Source: Rhodococcoides fascians A44A
GTDB lineage: Bacteria > Actinomycetota > Actinomycetes > Mycobacteriales > Mycobacteriaceae
Reading direction: 5' to 3'
Assembly (NCBI RefSeq): GCF_000760735.1
Contig: NZ_JMEX01000008.1
Location: 1,822,042 to 1,886,041 of the forward strand
Length of the DNA: 64,000 nt
Part shown: piece by piece, positions 1 through 7,736 of the stretch
Position numbering within the stretch: position 1 is the stretch's first letter
Layout of the letters: each line of letters starts with the position of its first letter
The notes under the pieces: generated by a model
Database searches by the model: none
Seen by the model: the letters and a program-made list of their open reading frames with translations, nothing else
What the model was told of the DNA's origin: nothing
Translations under genes and position numbers: made by a program

Positions 1-65
1 CGCGGATTCGGGCGGGATGCAGCGAAACCGGGCTGACGACTGGTTTTGTGAGTGTTCCCAGACAC

Positions 66-81
66 TGTGACGTGAATCACT
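66..81. promoter_or_regulatory. CRP/GlxR-like operator candidate
   Basis: The sequence TGTGA-N6-TCACT matches the cAMP-receptor-protein type consensus TGTGA-N6-TCACA at 9 of 10 defined positions. Actinobacterial Crp/GlxR proteins use this consensus. It lies about 410 bases upstream of dnaB, so it may serve a more distal promoter or a gene to the left of the window. Confidence 0.4.
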
Positions 82-214
82 GGTTTGTTCACTTCGCATT
101 TACTCAACACGCCCGAGTTGTCAACTTGGGCGACACGCCGCGCAATAATTCATACACAGGACAGAAAGTTTATGTACACCCTTTGAGCTGGTGGAATGGT
201 CGATATTCGGAAAG

Positions 215-290
215 TTATACCCAGGTTATCCCCAGATGGTCAACACAGTTGTTCAGCACTATCCACATTCGATCCCCAGGTTCATCCACA
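215..290 (+). promoter_or_regulatory. Cluster of DnaA-box-like 9-mers
   Basis: Three 9-mers match the DnaA box TTATCCACA at 8 of 9 positions: TTATCCCCA (226-234), CTATCCACA (259-267) and TCATCCACA (282-290). A 7-of-9 match, TTATACCCA, is at 215-223. All are on the same strand within 76 bases, in relatively AT-rich DNA. oriC is normally next to dnaA/dnaN, so this is more likely DnaA-linked regulation of dnaB, or DnaA titration, than the origin. Confidence 0.5.
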
Positions 291-493
291 GGCTGTGTTG
301 TGACGGGAAACGATTGCGCCTAACGTCCCAGCAGCGTGTCTCCACCGGCAGAAGGGGTGACGCACGGAGGTGCCCGATCGTGGGTGCGCGTGCGGGATTC
401 TTGTCGGTGGCGAGGGGTAGAAATTGTGTCGGTACGTAGTCGTGCGGTAGTCGGCTGCGAGGTTTCGTACGGGGAAAGGACGGTCGACTTCAC

Positions 494-1891
494 GTGGCAG
501 TTGTGGACGATCGAGGGCAATCGGACTACTCCTCCGAGCCGCCGCCCAGTGAAGCCCCGGGCGAAGATTTCGGTCGTCAACCCCCGCAGGACATGGCGGC
601 GGAGCAGTCGGTTCTGGGCGGCATGCTCCTCAGCAAGGACGCCATCGCCGACGTGCTCGAGGTGCTCCGTCCCGGCGATTTCTACCGCCCGGCGCATCAG
701 AGCGTGTACGACGCCATTCTCGACCTCTACAGCCGCGGGGAGCCCGCTGACCCGGTGACGGTCTCGGCGGAGCTGGATCGTCGCGGTGACCTGAAGCGGA
801 TCGGGGGTCCTCCGTACCTGATCACACTCACGCAGACTGTTCCCACTGCGGCGAACGCCGGTTATTACGCGGAGATCGTGGCCGAGAAGTCGATCCTGCG
901 CAGGCTCGTGCAGGCCGGCACCCGCATCGTGCAGTTCGGGTACGCGGGTTCGGACGGCCAGGACGTCGCCGAGGTCGTGGATCGTGCGCAGGCAGAGGTG
1001 TACGAGGTCACCGAGCGTCGTACTTCCGAGGACTTCCTCCCCTTGGAGGAGCTGCTGCAGCCGACGATGGACGAGATCGACTCCATCGCCAGTCGCGGCG
1101 GTATCTCCCTCGGTGTGCCCACCGGATTCGCCGAGCTCGACGAAATTACGAACGGTCTTCACCCTGGTCAGATGATCATCGTCGCGGCGAGGCCTGGTGT
1201 GGGCAAATCGACCCTGAGTATGGATTTCATGCGGTCGTGCTCGATCAAGCACGGTATGCCCAGTGTCATTTTCTCGCTGGAGATGAGCCGCACCGAGATC
1301 GTGATGCGTCTGCTGTCGGCGGAGGCCAAGATCAAGCTCGGTGACATGCGTTCGGGAAAGATGACGGACGACGACTGGACCAAGCTTGCTCGACGGATGA
1401 GCGAGATCAGCGAGGCGCCGCTGTTCGTCGACGACTCCCCCAACCTGACGATGATGGAGATTCGCGCCAAAGCTCGGCGTCTGAAGCAGCGCAACGGTCT
1501 GAAGTTGATTGTCGTGGACTACCTTCAGCTGATGTCGTCGGGCAAGAAGGTCGAGTCGCGTCAGCAGGAAGTCTCGGACTTCTCCCGTCAGCTCAAACTT
1601 CTCGCCAAGGAACTCGAATGCCCGGTGGTTGCCGTGTGTCAGCTCAACCGTGGCCCTGAGCAGCGCACCGACAAGAAGCCGATGGTGTCCGACCTCCGTG
1701 AGTCCGGATCGCTCGAGCAGGACGCCGACATGGTGATCCTCCTGCACCGCCCCGACGCCATCGAACGCGACGACCCCCGTGGCGGCGAGGCCGACCTCAT
1801 TCTGGGTAAGCACCGTAACGGCCCGACGGCGACCATCACAGTGGCTCACCAGCTGCACCTGTCGCGTTTCGTGGACATGGCGAGGGGCTGA
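494..1891 (+). CDS. dnaB: Replicative DNA helicase DnaB
   Basis: Hexameric 5'-3' helicase that unwinds DNA at the replication fork and recruits primase. The 465-residue protein (GTG start) has the N-terminal domain from about residue 30 (QDMAAEQSVLGGMLL) and the RecA-like ATPase domain in the C-terminal half. Walker A (ARPGVGKST) is near residue 232 and Walker B (LIVVDYLQLM) near 340. Length is normal for an intein-free DnaB; mycobacterial homologues often carry an intein at this P-loop, and none is present here. The upstream DnaA-box-like cluster could tie expression to initiation. In relatives dnaB follows rpsF-ssb-rpsR-rplI, which would lie left of the window. Identification is secure. Confidence 0.97.
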   Translation: MAVVDDRGQSDYSSEPPPSEAPGEDFGRQPPQDMAAEQSVLGGMLLSKDAIADVLEVLRPGDFYRPAHQSVYDAILDLYSRGEPADPVTVSAELDRRGDLKRIGGPPYLITLTQTVPTAANAGYYAEIVAEKSILRRLVQAGTRIVQFGYAGSDGQDVAEVVDRAQAEVYEVTERRTSEDFLPLEELLQPTMDEIDSIASRGGISLGVPTGFAELDEITNGLHPGQMIIVAARPGVGKSTLSMDFMRSCSIKHGMPSVIFSLEMSRTEIVMRLLSAEAKIKLGDMRSGKMTDDDWTKLARRMSEISEAPLFVDDSPNLTMMEIRAKARRLKQRNGLKLIVVDYLQLMSSGKKVESRQQEVSDFSRQLKLLAKELECPVVAVCQLNRGPEQRTDKKPMVSDLRESGSLEQDADMVILLHRPDAIERDDPRGGEADLILGKHRNGPTATITVAHQLHLSRFVDMARG

Positions 1892-1907
1892 TCGCCGCGC
1901 TGGGTGT

Positions 1908-2594
1908 TCAGCTGGACGGGCCGTGGTGGCACACGAGCATCTGCGTGGCGCCCCGTTGGAACTCGTAGTCGACGTTCGCTGTGCGGCAGTGAATGTTTCG
2001 GTTGCGCAGTTCGTCGAGCAACTCGGCGAGCCGAGGATAGGGCTCCGACGACCCGACCGGGACGAGCGGAAAGATTCGCAGCTCGTGGGACGTGACTCGC
2101 ATGAGTTCGACGATCGTGTCGAGGTGGAACGCGGCGTCGAGGGTGTCCGCGTAGCTGAACAGTAGGTGGGAGCTGAGCACCAGATCGAAGCTGGCATCGC
2201 TGAACGGCAACGATGGTAGCCGCCCGGGAACGTACCGGCCGGGGTGCCGTCGTATATCGGCCGAAAACTGTTGCGCAGCGGTGTGTCTGGCGATTCGGTG
2301 TTCGTCGGGTCCAGCGAAGAACGTCCACGCGTAGTGGTCGGCGTGCGCGAGTACGTATGCGTGCCCGCGATCAGTCTCGGACAGTGCAACGGACGCGAGT
2401 CCCTCCGGGTCGTCCGCGAAATACGCTACGTCGCAGGCTGTTACGTCGCTGCCGCGGTCGGTTGCCTCGCAGGTGAACCCGGAGGCGCCCGCAGGGCAGT
2501 CGAGGATGCGACGGGACAGATCGGAGTCGGTCAGGCCGAACATCGCACGATATTCGTCGAACGATCTTGCGGTCATCACTACGTCGAGGGTCAT
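1908..2594 (-). CDS. SAM-dependent methyltransferase (class I-like)
   Basis: A 228-residue protein with a Rossmann-type methyltransferase pattern. The glycine-rich motif I is near residue 31 (ILDCPAGASGF), and a motif-IV-like segment is near residue 127 (LPFSDASFDLVLSSHLLF). Motif I is atypical, with PAGAS replacing the usual GxGxG, as in a group of actinobacterial proteins whose substrate is unknown. The gene is convergent with dnaB and ends 16 bases from it. The start is the ATG at 2594; an in-frame ATG six codons later is an alternative. Substrate cannot be inferred. Confidence 0.75.
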   Translation of the reverse strand: MTLDVVMTARSFDEYRAMFGLTDSDLSRRILDCPAGASGFTCEATDRGSDVTACDVAYFADDPEGLASVALSETDRGHAYVLAHADHYAWTFFAGPDEHRIARHTAAQQFSADIRRHPGRYVPGRLPSLPFSDASFDLVLSSHLLFSYADTLDAAFHLDTIVELMRVTSHELRIFPLVPVGSSEPYPRLAELLDELRNRNIHCRTANVDYEFQRGATQMLVCHHGPSS

Positions 2595-2789
2595 GGGGTG
2601 GTCCTCTCGGGATGGGGGCCACCTCGGGCGTCGACCACGAACGCGACGTACAGGTGAGAATCGTCGGCCGACATGAGGCGGCCGAAGGAGTGCACAGGTC
2701 AGGGCCGCGGGTTCAGGGCCGCCACCGAAGCTGTACGAACGTGGTCACCTGATCAGTGAAACACATCAGCCCGTGAAAAGGCCCGACAC

Positions 2790-2853
2790 GGATTGCCCGA
2801 TACCCGGCCGAATCGGCGGGATCCCGTCGAACAGGCGAAGTATCGGGCAATCC
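2790..2853 (-). terminator. 14-bp inverted repeat hairpin downstream of quinone reductase gene
   Basis: GGATTGCCCGATAC (2790-2803) and its exact complement GTATCGGGCAATCC (2840-2853) form a perfect 14-bp stem around a 36-nt GC-rich loop. It begins 24 bases after the stop of the minus-strand gene at 2878-3489. No T-tract follows, as is common in actinobacteria. The long loop is unusual for a terminator, so a protein-binding palindrome is an alternative. Confidence 0.5.
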
Positions 2854-2877
2854 ATGCCGCTGCCCAGCCCCTGACCT

Positions 2878-3489
2878 CTATGCATCGACGGTGGCACGCC
2901 CTGACACTCGGGATGCAATAGCGTCGGCGATGACGTTCACCTCGGCGGCAAGGGTTTCGCGACTCTTGGTTTCGGATTCGTGCAGGAAGGTCGAGGATCC
3001 GAGTGTTGCCCCGACGTATTCGACGATGCCGCGTTCGATCTGGATGGCGAATGCCTGATCGATGCCGTGGCGCCCGAAGCTGTCGGCGTCGTCGGCTGCA
3101 ACGGCGACGAGGTGGATGGTGAGTCGACCCAGTTTCTTGACGAACCCGGTGTCGGGGCTGTCGTCGAAGGCCCATCCGTTGATGAACACACGGTCGATCC
3201 AGCCTTTCAGCTGAGCGGGCATGGACCACCAGTACATGGGAAAGACGAGGACGAGGTGGTCCGCGCGGTCGACGCGGGCCTGCTCGGACGCTATATCGGC
3301 GTCGAGGGTTCCGGTTCCGCGGAAGAGGTCCAGGTCGGCCCGGGTGAAGCGGGGGTCGAAGTTCTCGGCGGCGAGGTCTGCGAACTCCACCGTGTCGCCC
3401 GCGTCGACGAGTGCGTCGATGGTCGAGCGTGCGACGTGGTGGGTGAGGGAGTTCGGGTCGGAATGGGAGACTACGACGAGGCTGCTCAC
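2878..3489 (-). CDS. NAD(P)H:quinone oxidoreductase, flavodoxin-fold family
   Basis: A 203-residue member of the flavodoxin-like-fold NAD(P)H dehydrogenase (quinone) family (PF02525 type, related to MdaB/KefF). These FMN or FAD enzymes carry out two-electron quinone reduction. The N-terminal VVVSHSDPNSLTHHV corresponds to the phosphate-binding loop, and VFPMYWWSMPAQLKGWIDRV (about residues 83-102) is the family's diagnostic flavin-site segment. The gene diverges from a TetR regulator across an 80-bp gap holding a perfect inverted repeat, so it is probably the regulator's target and induced by a quinone or electrophile. The physiological substrate is not known. Confidence 0.88.
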   Translation of the reverse strand: MSSLVVVSHSDPNSLTHHVARSTIDALVDAGDTVEFADLAAENFDPRFTRADLDLFRGTGTLDADIASEQARVDRADHLVLVFPMYWWSMPAQLKGWIDRVFINGWAFDDSPDTGFVKKLGRLTIHLVAVAADDADSFGRHGIDQAFAIQIERGIVEYVGATLGSSTFLHESETKSRETLAAEVNVIADAIASRVSGRATVDA

Positions 3490-3514
3490 GGAGATCCTTT
3501 CGTTGGGCGAAGAA

Positions 3515-3553
3515 CGCTATGTACCAAAGGTAGGTTACTATTGGTACATAGCG
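3515..3553. promoter_or_regulatory. TetR operator, 13-bp inverted repeat
   Basis: CGCTATGTACCAA (3515-3527) and its exact complement TTGGTACATAGCG (3541-3553) form a perfect 13-bp inverted repeat with a 13-nt spacer. It sits centrally between the divergent quinone reductase and TetR genes. The spacing and position fit a TetR-family operator controlling both promoters. Confidence 0.75.
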
Positions 3554-3568
3554 CAAGGAGGTGTGTGG

Positions 3569-4153
3569 ATGGCTCGGACCAGGTTGTCGCGTGCCGAAAG
3601 GTACGACCAATTGATCGAGGTCTCGTGGGCGCTCGTCCGAGCAGAGGGCGCCGACGCTCTCACCCTCGGTCGGCTCGCGGAACGGGCGGGAGTTGCAAAA
3701 CCCGTGGTGTACAGCCATTTTGCGTCCAGGGCGGTGCTGCTGGCCGCGCTCTTCCAGGAGTTCGACGACCGTCAGGCGGCCATGCTCGAGGAGTACCTCG
3801 ACAACGCAGAAGCGACGCTCGACGGCCGTGCCGCGGCAATTGCCAACTCGTACGTCGGGTGCACGCTCGCGCAGGGCCGTGAACTCACCGGAGTACTCGC
3901 TGCGCTGGAAGGATCGCCGGAGCTCGAGCAGGTCAAACGCGCTGCAGACCAAGCTTATTCGCAGCGGTGCCGCGAAATCCTTGCCCCGTTCGTCCAATCG
4001 TCGACGGGGGTGTCCGTACCCTCGATCACCGCGATCTTCGGCGCGGCAGAGGCGCTGTCTCGTGCGGCCGCGACGGGTGACCTGTCCCCGGATCAGGCCA
4101 AGGGCGAATTGGCCGAGACCATCGTCGCCGTCGCCGGCAGGAGCGGGGCGTAG
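3569..4153 (+). CDS. TetR/AcrR family transcriptional regulator
   Basis: A 194-residue regulator. The N-terminal helix-turn-helix spans about residues 10-55 (DALTLGRLAERAGVAKPVVY, then SHFASRAVLLAALF) and is typical of TetR; the C-terminal part is the usual helical ligand-binding domain. I chose ATG 3569 because AAGGAG (3555-3560) lies 8 bases upstream; the frame is open further upstream but would run through the operator. It is divergent from the quinone reductase and probably represses that gene and itself through the 3515-3553 palindrome. Confidence 0.9.
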   Translation: MARTRLSRAERYDQLIEVSWALVRAEGADALTLGRLAERAGVAKPVVYSHFASRAVLLAALFQEFDDRQAAMLEEYLDNAEATLDGRAAAIANSYVGCTLAQGRELTGVLAALEGSPELEQVKRAADQAYSQRCREILAPFVQSSTGVSVPSITAIFGAAEALSRAAATGDLSPDQAKGELAETIVAVAGRSGA

Positions 4154-4180
4154 AGCGACGCGAACGTGAGGTGAGTGCAC

Positions 4181-4342
4181 GTGAAGTGGAAGAAACGGCT
4201 CGACGCCGCCGAGTATCGATCGATGCGGCCGGGTCTGGACATCGATGCGCCGGGTGGGCCGACGGTGACCGTGATCGATCCGTCGTCGAACGTGCTGCGT
4301 TTCTGCGAAGTAGAGGACCCGGACGAGTACACCAACCGGTGA
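4181..4342 (+). CDS. Small ORF resembling the C-terminal tail of a VOC/glyoxalase protein
   Basis: A 53-residue frame starting at GTG 4181 and ending in TGA. The segment TVTVIDPSSNVLRFCE resembles the last strand of bleomycin-resistance/glyoxalase (VOC) proteins, which commonly end in a pattern like 'DPDGNxLxF'. The rest of a VOC domain is absent, and the DNA immediately upstream encodes the TetR protein, so this may be a remnant of a larger gene. GTGAGGTGAG upstream could serve as a weak ribosome-binding site. It could also be a genuine small protein. Confidence 0.42.
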   Translation: MKWKKRLDAAEYRSMRPGLDIDAPGGPTVTVIDPSSNVLRFCEVEDPDEYTNR

Positions 4343-4348
4343 GACCGT

Positions 4349-5569
4349 TCACGGGTCGTAGCGTCGACGGCGCTGTTTGCGGGCAGGTACCTCCAGTGTC
4401 GGCATCGTTCGTAGCAGAAAACTCTCGAAGTGTGGTGTGGTGAAGACCGATTCGTTGTTCTTCGTGATGTGCAGCAGCCCTTTGTCCACCAACCCCGCCC
4501 GTGTTCGCGTGCACTGCGCGACGGTACGTTCGAGGGCTCGTGCGGTGTCGATCTCGGCGGGAGCATCCACGATTGCGCGCAGGTACGCGAGGTCCACGTC
4601 GTCGACGCGACCGAGGTTTCGACGGAAGAAGTTCTCGTCGACGAACTTCTCGTATTCGGGAACGGCGTTCTCGATGTCGGCCTCGGTGACGACGTCGGTG
4701 TTGCGAGCGTCCCAGACGACGTATCCGAGGGCGTGCAGCAGCGCCGGAAATTTCCCCGTGATCGTCGACGCGGCCAGGACCGCTCCGTCCGTCCATGACC
4801 CTCCACTGCGCAGCGTCGCGGCGGCATCGGCGTCGGCGAGAGCACCGAGAACCGGGAATTCGAACAGGCGGTCCGCGCGCGCTCGAACCTCGTCCACTGT
4901 CGGTCGGTTCGGCGGCTGCGCGCCCTCCGGTATCTCGTCGACGGGATCGGTGAGCCCTGCACCGACGACCGTGATGGGCAGTTCGCGCAGGTAGCAACGA
5001 TGGAACGTGTCGATCAGCGCGGAGAGCTGTGCCGAGGTGAGCCGCTGTAGCTCGTCGATCACGAAGACGATGCCTGTGTCGTGGGCACGCGCGGCCTCTC
5101 CCAGCGCGAGGAGAGTTGCCGTCGTGTCCGCGGACAGCTGCCCGGTGTCGGCTGCCCCGGGCGTTGTCTCGGTCCATTCCGCGGTGAGGGGGCTGCTCGC
5201 TCCGAGCACCGAGGCGAACGAGCCGAGTACGCCGGACGCTCTTTTCGCCTCCGATCCCCAGTGCCCGCGGGCGGATACGGCCAGCAAGGCACTGCGGCAT
5301 TCGAAGGCCAGTTGTCGTCGGAATCCGTCGTCGTCCCGTCGGACCGCATCGATGTCGACGATCGCCCAACGCCTCGACCGCGCGATCGAGACGTACTCGC
5401 GGAGCAGTACGGTCTTACCGGTGCCGCGCATGCCGGTGATCAGCTGCGACCGTGCGGTATGACCGCGTTCGAGGCCGTCGAGCAGAGAGATGAACGCCGA
5501 CCGGTACTTCTCGCGTCCCGCCAGTTCCCTCGGCACCTCGCCCGACTCGGGTGTGTAGGGATTGTTCAT
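4349..5569 (-). CDS. AAA+ / ORC-like ATP-binding protein
   Basis: A 406-residue ATPase. Walker A is GMRGTGKT (about residues 46-53) and Walker B is IVFVIDELQRL (about 166-176). The C-terminal region, with segments such as DLAYLRAIVDAP and GLVDKGLLHITKN, looks like a winged helix, giving an overall ORC/Cdc6- or STAND-like layout. I placed the start at ATG 5569 (MNNPYTPESGEVPREL) because the P-loop follows at a normal distance. A TATAAC hexamer ends 7 bases before this ATG with no Shine-Dalgarno sequence, so the mRNA may be leaderless. Function is unknown; a signalling, stress or defence role is possible but unsupported. Confidence 0.75.
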   Translation of the reverse strand: MNNPYTPESGEVPRELAGREKYRSAFISLLDGLERGHTARSQLITGMRGTGKTVLLREYVSIARSRRWAIVDIDAVRRDDDGFRRQLAFECRSALLAVSARGHWGSEAKRASGVLGSFASVLGASSPLTAEWTETTPGAADTGQLSADTTATLLALGEAARAHDTGIVFVIDELQRLTSAQLSALIDTFHRCYLRELPITVVGAGLTDPVDEIPEGAQPPNRPTVDEVRARADRLFEFPVLGALADADAAATLRSGGSWTDGAVLAASTITGKFPALLHALGYVVWDARNTDVVTEADIENAVPEYEKFVDENFFRRNLGRVDDVDLAYLRAIVDAPAEIDTARALERTVAQCTRTRAGLVDKGLLHITKNNESVFTTPHFESFLLRTMPTLEVPARKQRRRRYDP

Positions 5570-5846
5570 AGGAAGAGTTATAGGGGCACTCGGCAGGTAA
5601 GTACATCGCTGCGAGAAACTCTGTGACATGCGAGAAAAGTGAGGTACCCCGGCCGCACGGATCGGTAATTGCACACTCCGGCACTTCGGTCTACTCTCGA
5701 CGGTCTTCAACCCACGGATGGTGGCCGACCGCGCTGTCCCACTGCCGATCGCCGAACGATCGGAACCCGCCATCCCTCACCGCCCACCAGGTTGGGTCCG
5801 ACGCGGTTTGTCGGACCTCACAGTGCCCTGACCGGAGGTCACGAAC
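5570..5846. other. Divergent intergenic region between AAA+ ATPase and SNF2 helicase
   Basis: No gene is apparent in these roughly 280 bases. They hold the likely leaderless promoter of the ATPase (TATAAC on the minus strand near 5577-5582). Two direct copies of TGCGAGAAA (5610-5618 and 5629-5637) are 19 bases apart and could be regulator half-sites. A strong Shine-Dalgarno sequence for the helicase gene lies at 5834-5839. Confidence 0.4.
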
Positions 5847-5849
5847 ATT
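5834..5849 (+). promoter_or_regulatory. Perfect Shine-Dalgarno preceding an ATT codon (possible rare start)
   Basis: GGAGGT (5834-5839) is followed after 7 bases by ATT (5847-5849), in frame with the helicase. An in-frame TGA at 5829-5831 closes the frame just upstream, and the first ATG/GTG/TTG is TTG 5934, which has no good ribosome-binding site. ATT is a rare start codon, best known from infC. Starting here would add 29 residues. Confidence 0.5.
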
Positions 5850-5933
5850 TTCACGACGGTAGACGCCCGAACCCACGAACCATCGGTCGATGCGAACCTC
5901 CCCGGAACACTGCAAGCGTGCTACTCGATCGAG

Positions 5934-7736
5934 TTGAACAAGTTTGCCTGGTGGGGCACGGGCAGCCCCTCTCAGGATGCCGTCGCGGCCGGACTACCTG
6001 CAGGAACGCCGGCGTCGTTGACCATCGCACTGCCCGACGCCGCCTCCCGATCGGTGCAGGCGCTGTCGGTCCCGGTTGCACTGGTGGACGCGCCGGACGC
6101 GCTCACTGCGCTCACCACGTGGCGACCGGGAGATCGCGCGAGTCGGTCGCTGCGGGTCTGGGCGCGCATAGCAGTGGCGGCTGCGGCTGGTGGGGACGTG
6201 GAGGGCCTCGTCTCGTCGCTGCCGATTGCCGGACACGCGGCGGTCGGACTCGACACGACGACGATCTGGTCTGCAGCGTCCACCGTCGACGCGGCGCTGC
6301 ATCGGCGGGCGGGTGAGCCGACGCTTCTGCGGGCAGAACTTCGGCCGTATCAGCGGGCAGGCGTCGCCTGGATGAACGCAGTGGCAACGAGCGGCGGGGG
6401 AATTCTGGCCGACGAGATGGGCCTGGGAAAGACGGTGCAGGCGATCGCCGTCTTCACGCTGCGACGCGATGCGCCGCACCTGGTGGTGTGCCCGACGTCG
6501 TTGGTCGGCAACTGGGCTCGGGAGCTGACCAAGTTCGCGCCGGGCATCAAGGTTCACGTTCATCACGGGGCGTCGAGGACGCGGAGCCTCGAGCACGTCG
6601 GGCCGGGTTCCGTCGTGATCACCAGCTATCCGACGCTGCGAAGCGATGCGGACATGATCACGGAAGTAGACTGGGACACAGTAGTTCTCGACGAGGCGCA
6701 ACAGATCAAGAACTCGGATTCGCAACAGGCGCGCGCGGCCAGGAGGCTGCAGGCGCACCTGCGCATCGCGATGACAGGTACTCCGGTGGAGAATCGACTC
6801 GACGAACTGTGGTCCCTGATGGCGTTCGCTTCACCCGACGTTCTGGGAGCACGTGCGCGCTTCCGGCGACGGTTCGTCGTCTCCATCGAGCAGAAGCGGT
6901 CCGACGCCGCGGCGGGTCGGCTTCGTGAGCTCGTGGGGCCGCATATTCTGCGACGGCGCAAGGTCGATGTCGCACCCGAACTCCCTGCCAAGGTGATGAA
7001 TTCGGTGGTCTGCACGCTCACCCAGGAGCAGGAGCGACTGTATCGGCGTCACCTCGACAGCTCGTTGACCGAAGGATTCGGGACAGGGATCGGACGCAGG
7101 GGACGGATCCTGACGTTGCTCACTCGCCTCAAACAGATCTGTAATCATCCTGAGCTCGTCGACGGTACCGGTGCCGAAATCCAGGGCAGATCAGGCAAAC
7201 TCGATCGGGTGACGGAGATGCTCTCGGAGATCGTCGACGACGGGCAGGCGGCGCTCGTGTTCACGCAGTATCGCGGGACCGGCGAGTTGTTGTCCCGGCA
7301 TCTCGGTGACGAGGTCACCGGACATCCGGTGCCGTTCTTGCACGGCGGTCTGTCCACTGCGGCCCGCGAGACGATGGTCGACGAGTTTCAATCGGGCGAC
7401 GGCCCACCGATTCTGATCCTGAGTCTGCGCGCGGCCGGGTTCGGCCTCAACCTCACTCGTGCGTCGCACGTGGTTCATTTCGATCGGTGGTGGAACCCGG
7501 CCGTGGAGAGCCAGGCGAGCGATCGCGCTCACCGAATCGGGCAGACGCAGACCGTCACGGTGCACACACTGCTCACCGAACGAACCCTCGAGCAGTCGAT
7601 CGACGACATGCACGGACACAAGCGTGACCTTGCGGACATCGCGACCAGCGAAGCGACGCTCGACATCGGTGGCGATCTGGCGAAACTGTCGGACGGTCAG
7701 CTTCGCGAGCTGCTCGAGATCGGGGCGGGCCAATGA
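5934..7736 (+). CDS. SNF2/DEAD-box family helicase (true start possibly 5847)
   Basis: A Swi2/Snf2-type double-stranded DNA translocase of 600 residues from TTG 5934, or 629 from ATT 5847. It has Walker A DEMGLGKT (about residue 160), the DEAQ-type Walker B VVLDEAQQIKN (about 251), motif III MTGTPVENR, and a C-terminal RecA lobe with AGFGLNLTRA and motif VI SDRAHRIGQTQTV (about 530). This is shorter than the usual 900-1000-residue actinobacterial SNF2 proteins because the long N-terminal region is reduced. The 3' end overlaps the SWIM-finger gene by four bases (ATGA), indicating translational coupling. Role in repair, recombination or transcription recycling is unknown. Confidence 0.92.
   Translation: MNKFAWWGTGSPSQDAVAAGLPAGTPASLTIALPDAASRSVQALSVPVALVDAPDALTALTTWRPGDRASRSLRVWARIAVAAAAGGDVEGLVSSLPIAGHAAVGLDTTTIWSAASTVDAALHRRAGEPTLLRAELRPYQRAGVAWMNAVATSGGGILADEMGLGKTVQAIAVFTLRRDAPHLVVCPTSLVGNWARELTKFAPGIKVHVHHGASRTRSLEHVGPGSVVITSYPTLRSDADMITEVDWDTVVLDEAQQIKNSDSQQARAARRLQAHLRIAMTGTPVENRLDELWSLMAFASPDVLGARARFRRRFVVSIEQKRSDAAAGRLRELVGPHILRRRKVDVAPELPAKVMNSVVCTLTQEQERLYRRHLDSSLTEGFGTGIGRRGRILTLLTRLKQICNHPELVDGTGAEIQGRSGKLDRVTEMLSEIVDDGQAALVFTQYRGTGELLSRHLGDEVTGHPVPFLHGGLSTAARETMVDEFQSGDGPPILILSLRAAGFGLNLTRASHVVHFDRWWNPAVESQASDRAHRIGQTQTVTVHTLLTERTLEQSIDDMHGHKRDLADIATSEATLDIGGDLAKLSDGQLRELLEIGAGQ

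Larger units (their letters stand above)
1..493. promoter_or_regulatory. dnaB upstream region (no gene seen)
   Basis: No convincing gene lies in this leader; the short reading frames here have no recognisable protein character. It holds a CRP-like palindrome (66-81) and a cluster of DnaA-box-like 9-mers (215-290), described separately. The relatively AT-rich stretch at about 140-290 stands out from the flanking high-GC sequence and is a plausible site for the dnaB promoter, but I cannot fix a -10/-35 pair with confidence. Confidence 0.5.

Noticed and set aside
1..493. Possible chromosomal origin because of DnaA-box-like repeats
   Set aside because: dnaA and dnaN are not adjacent, and only three good boxes are present; oriC normally has many more.
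1170..1230. Intein insertion at the DnaB P-loop, as in many mycobacteria
   Set aside because: The P-loop reads continuously and the protein has normal length.
320..2389. Long minus-strand open frame (about 690 codons) across dnaB
   Set aside because: It is antisense to an unmistakable dnaB; its composition (R/T/S-rich, no domain) is the usual high-GC shadow.
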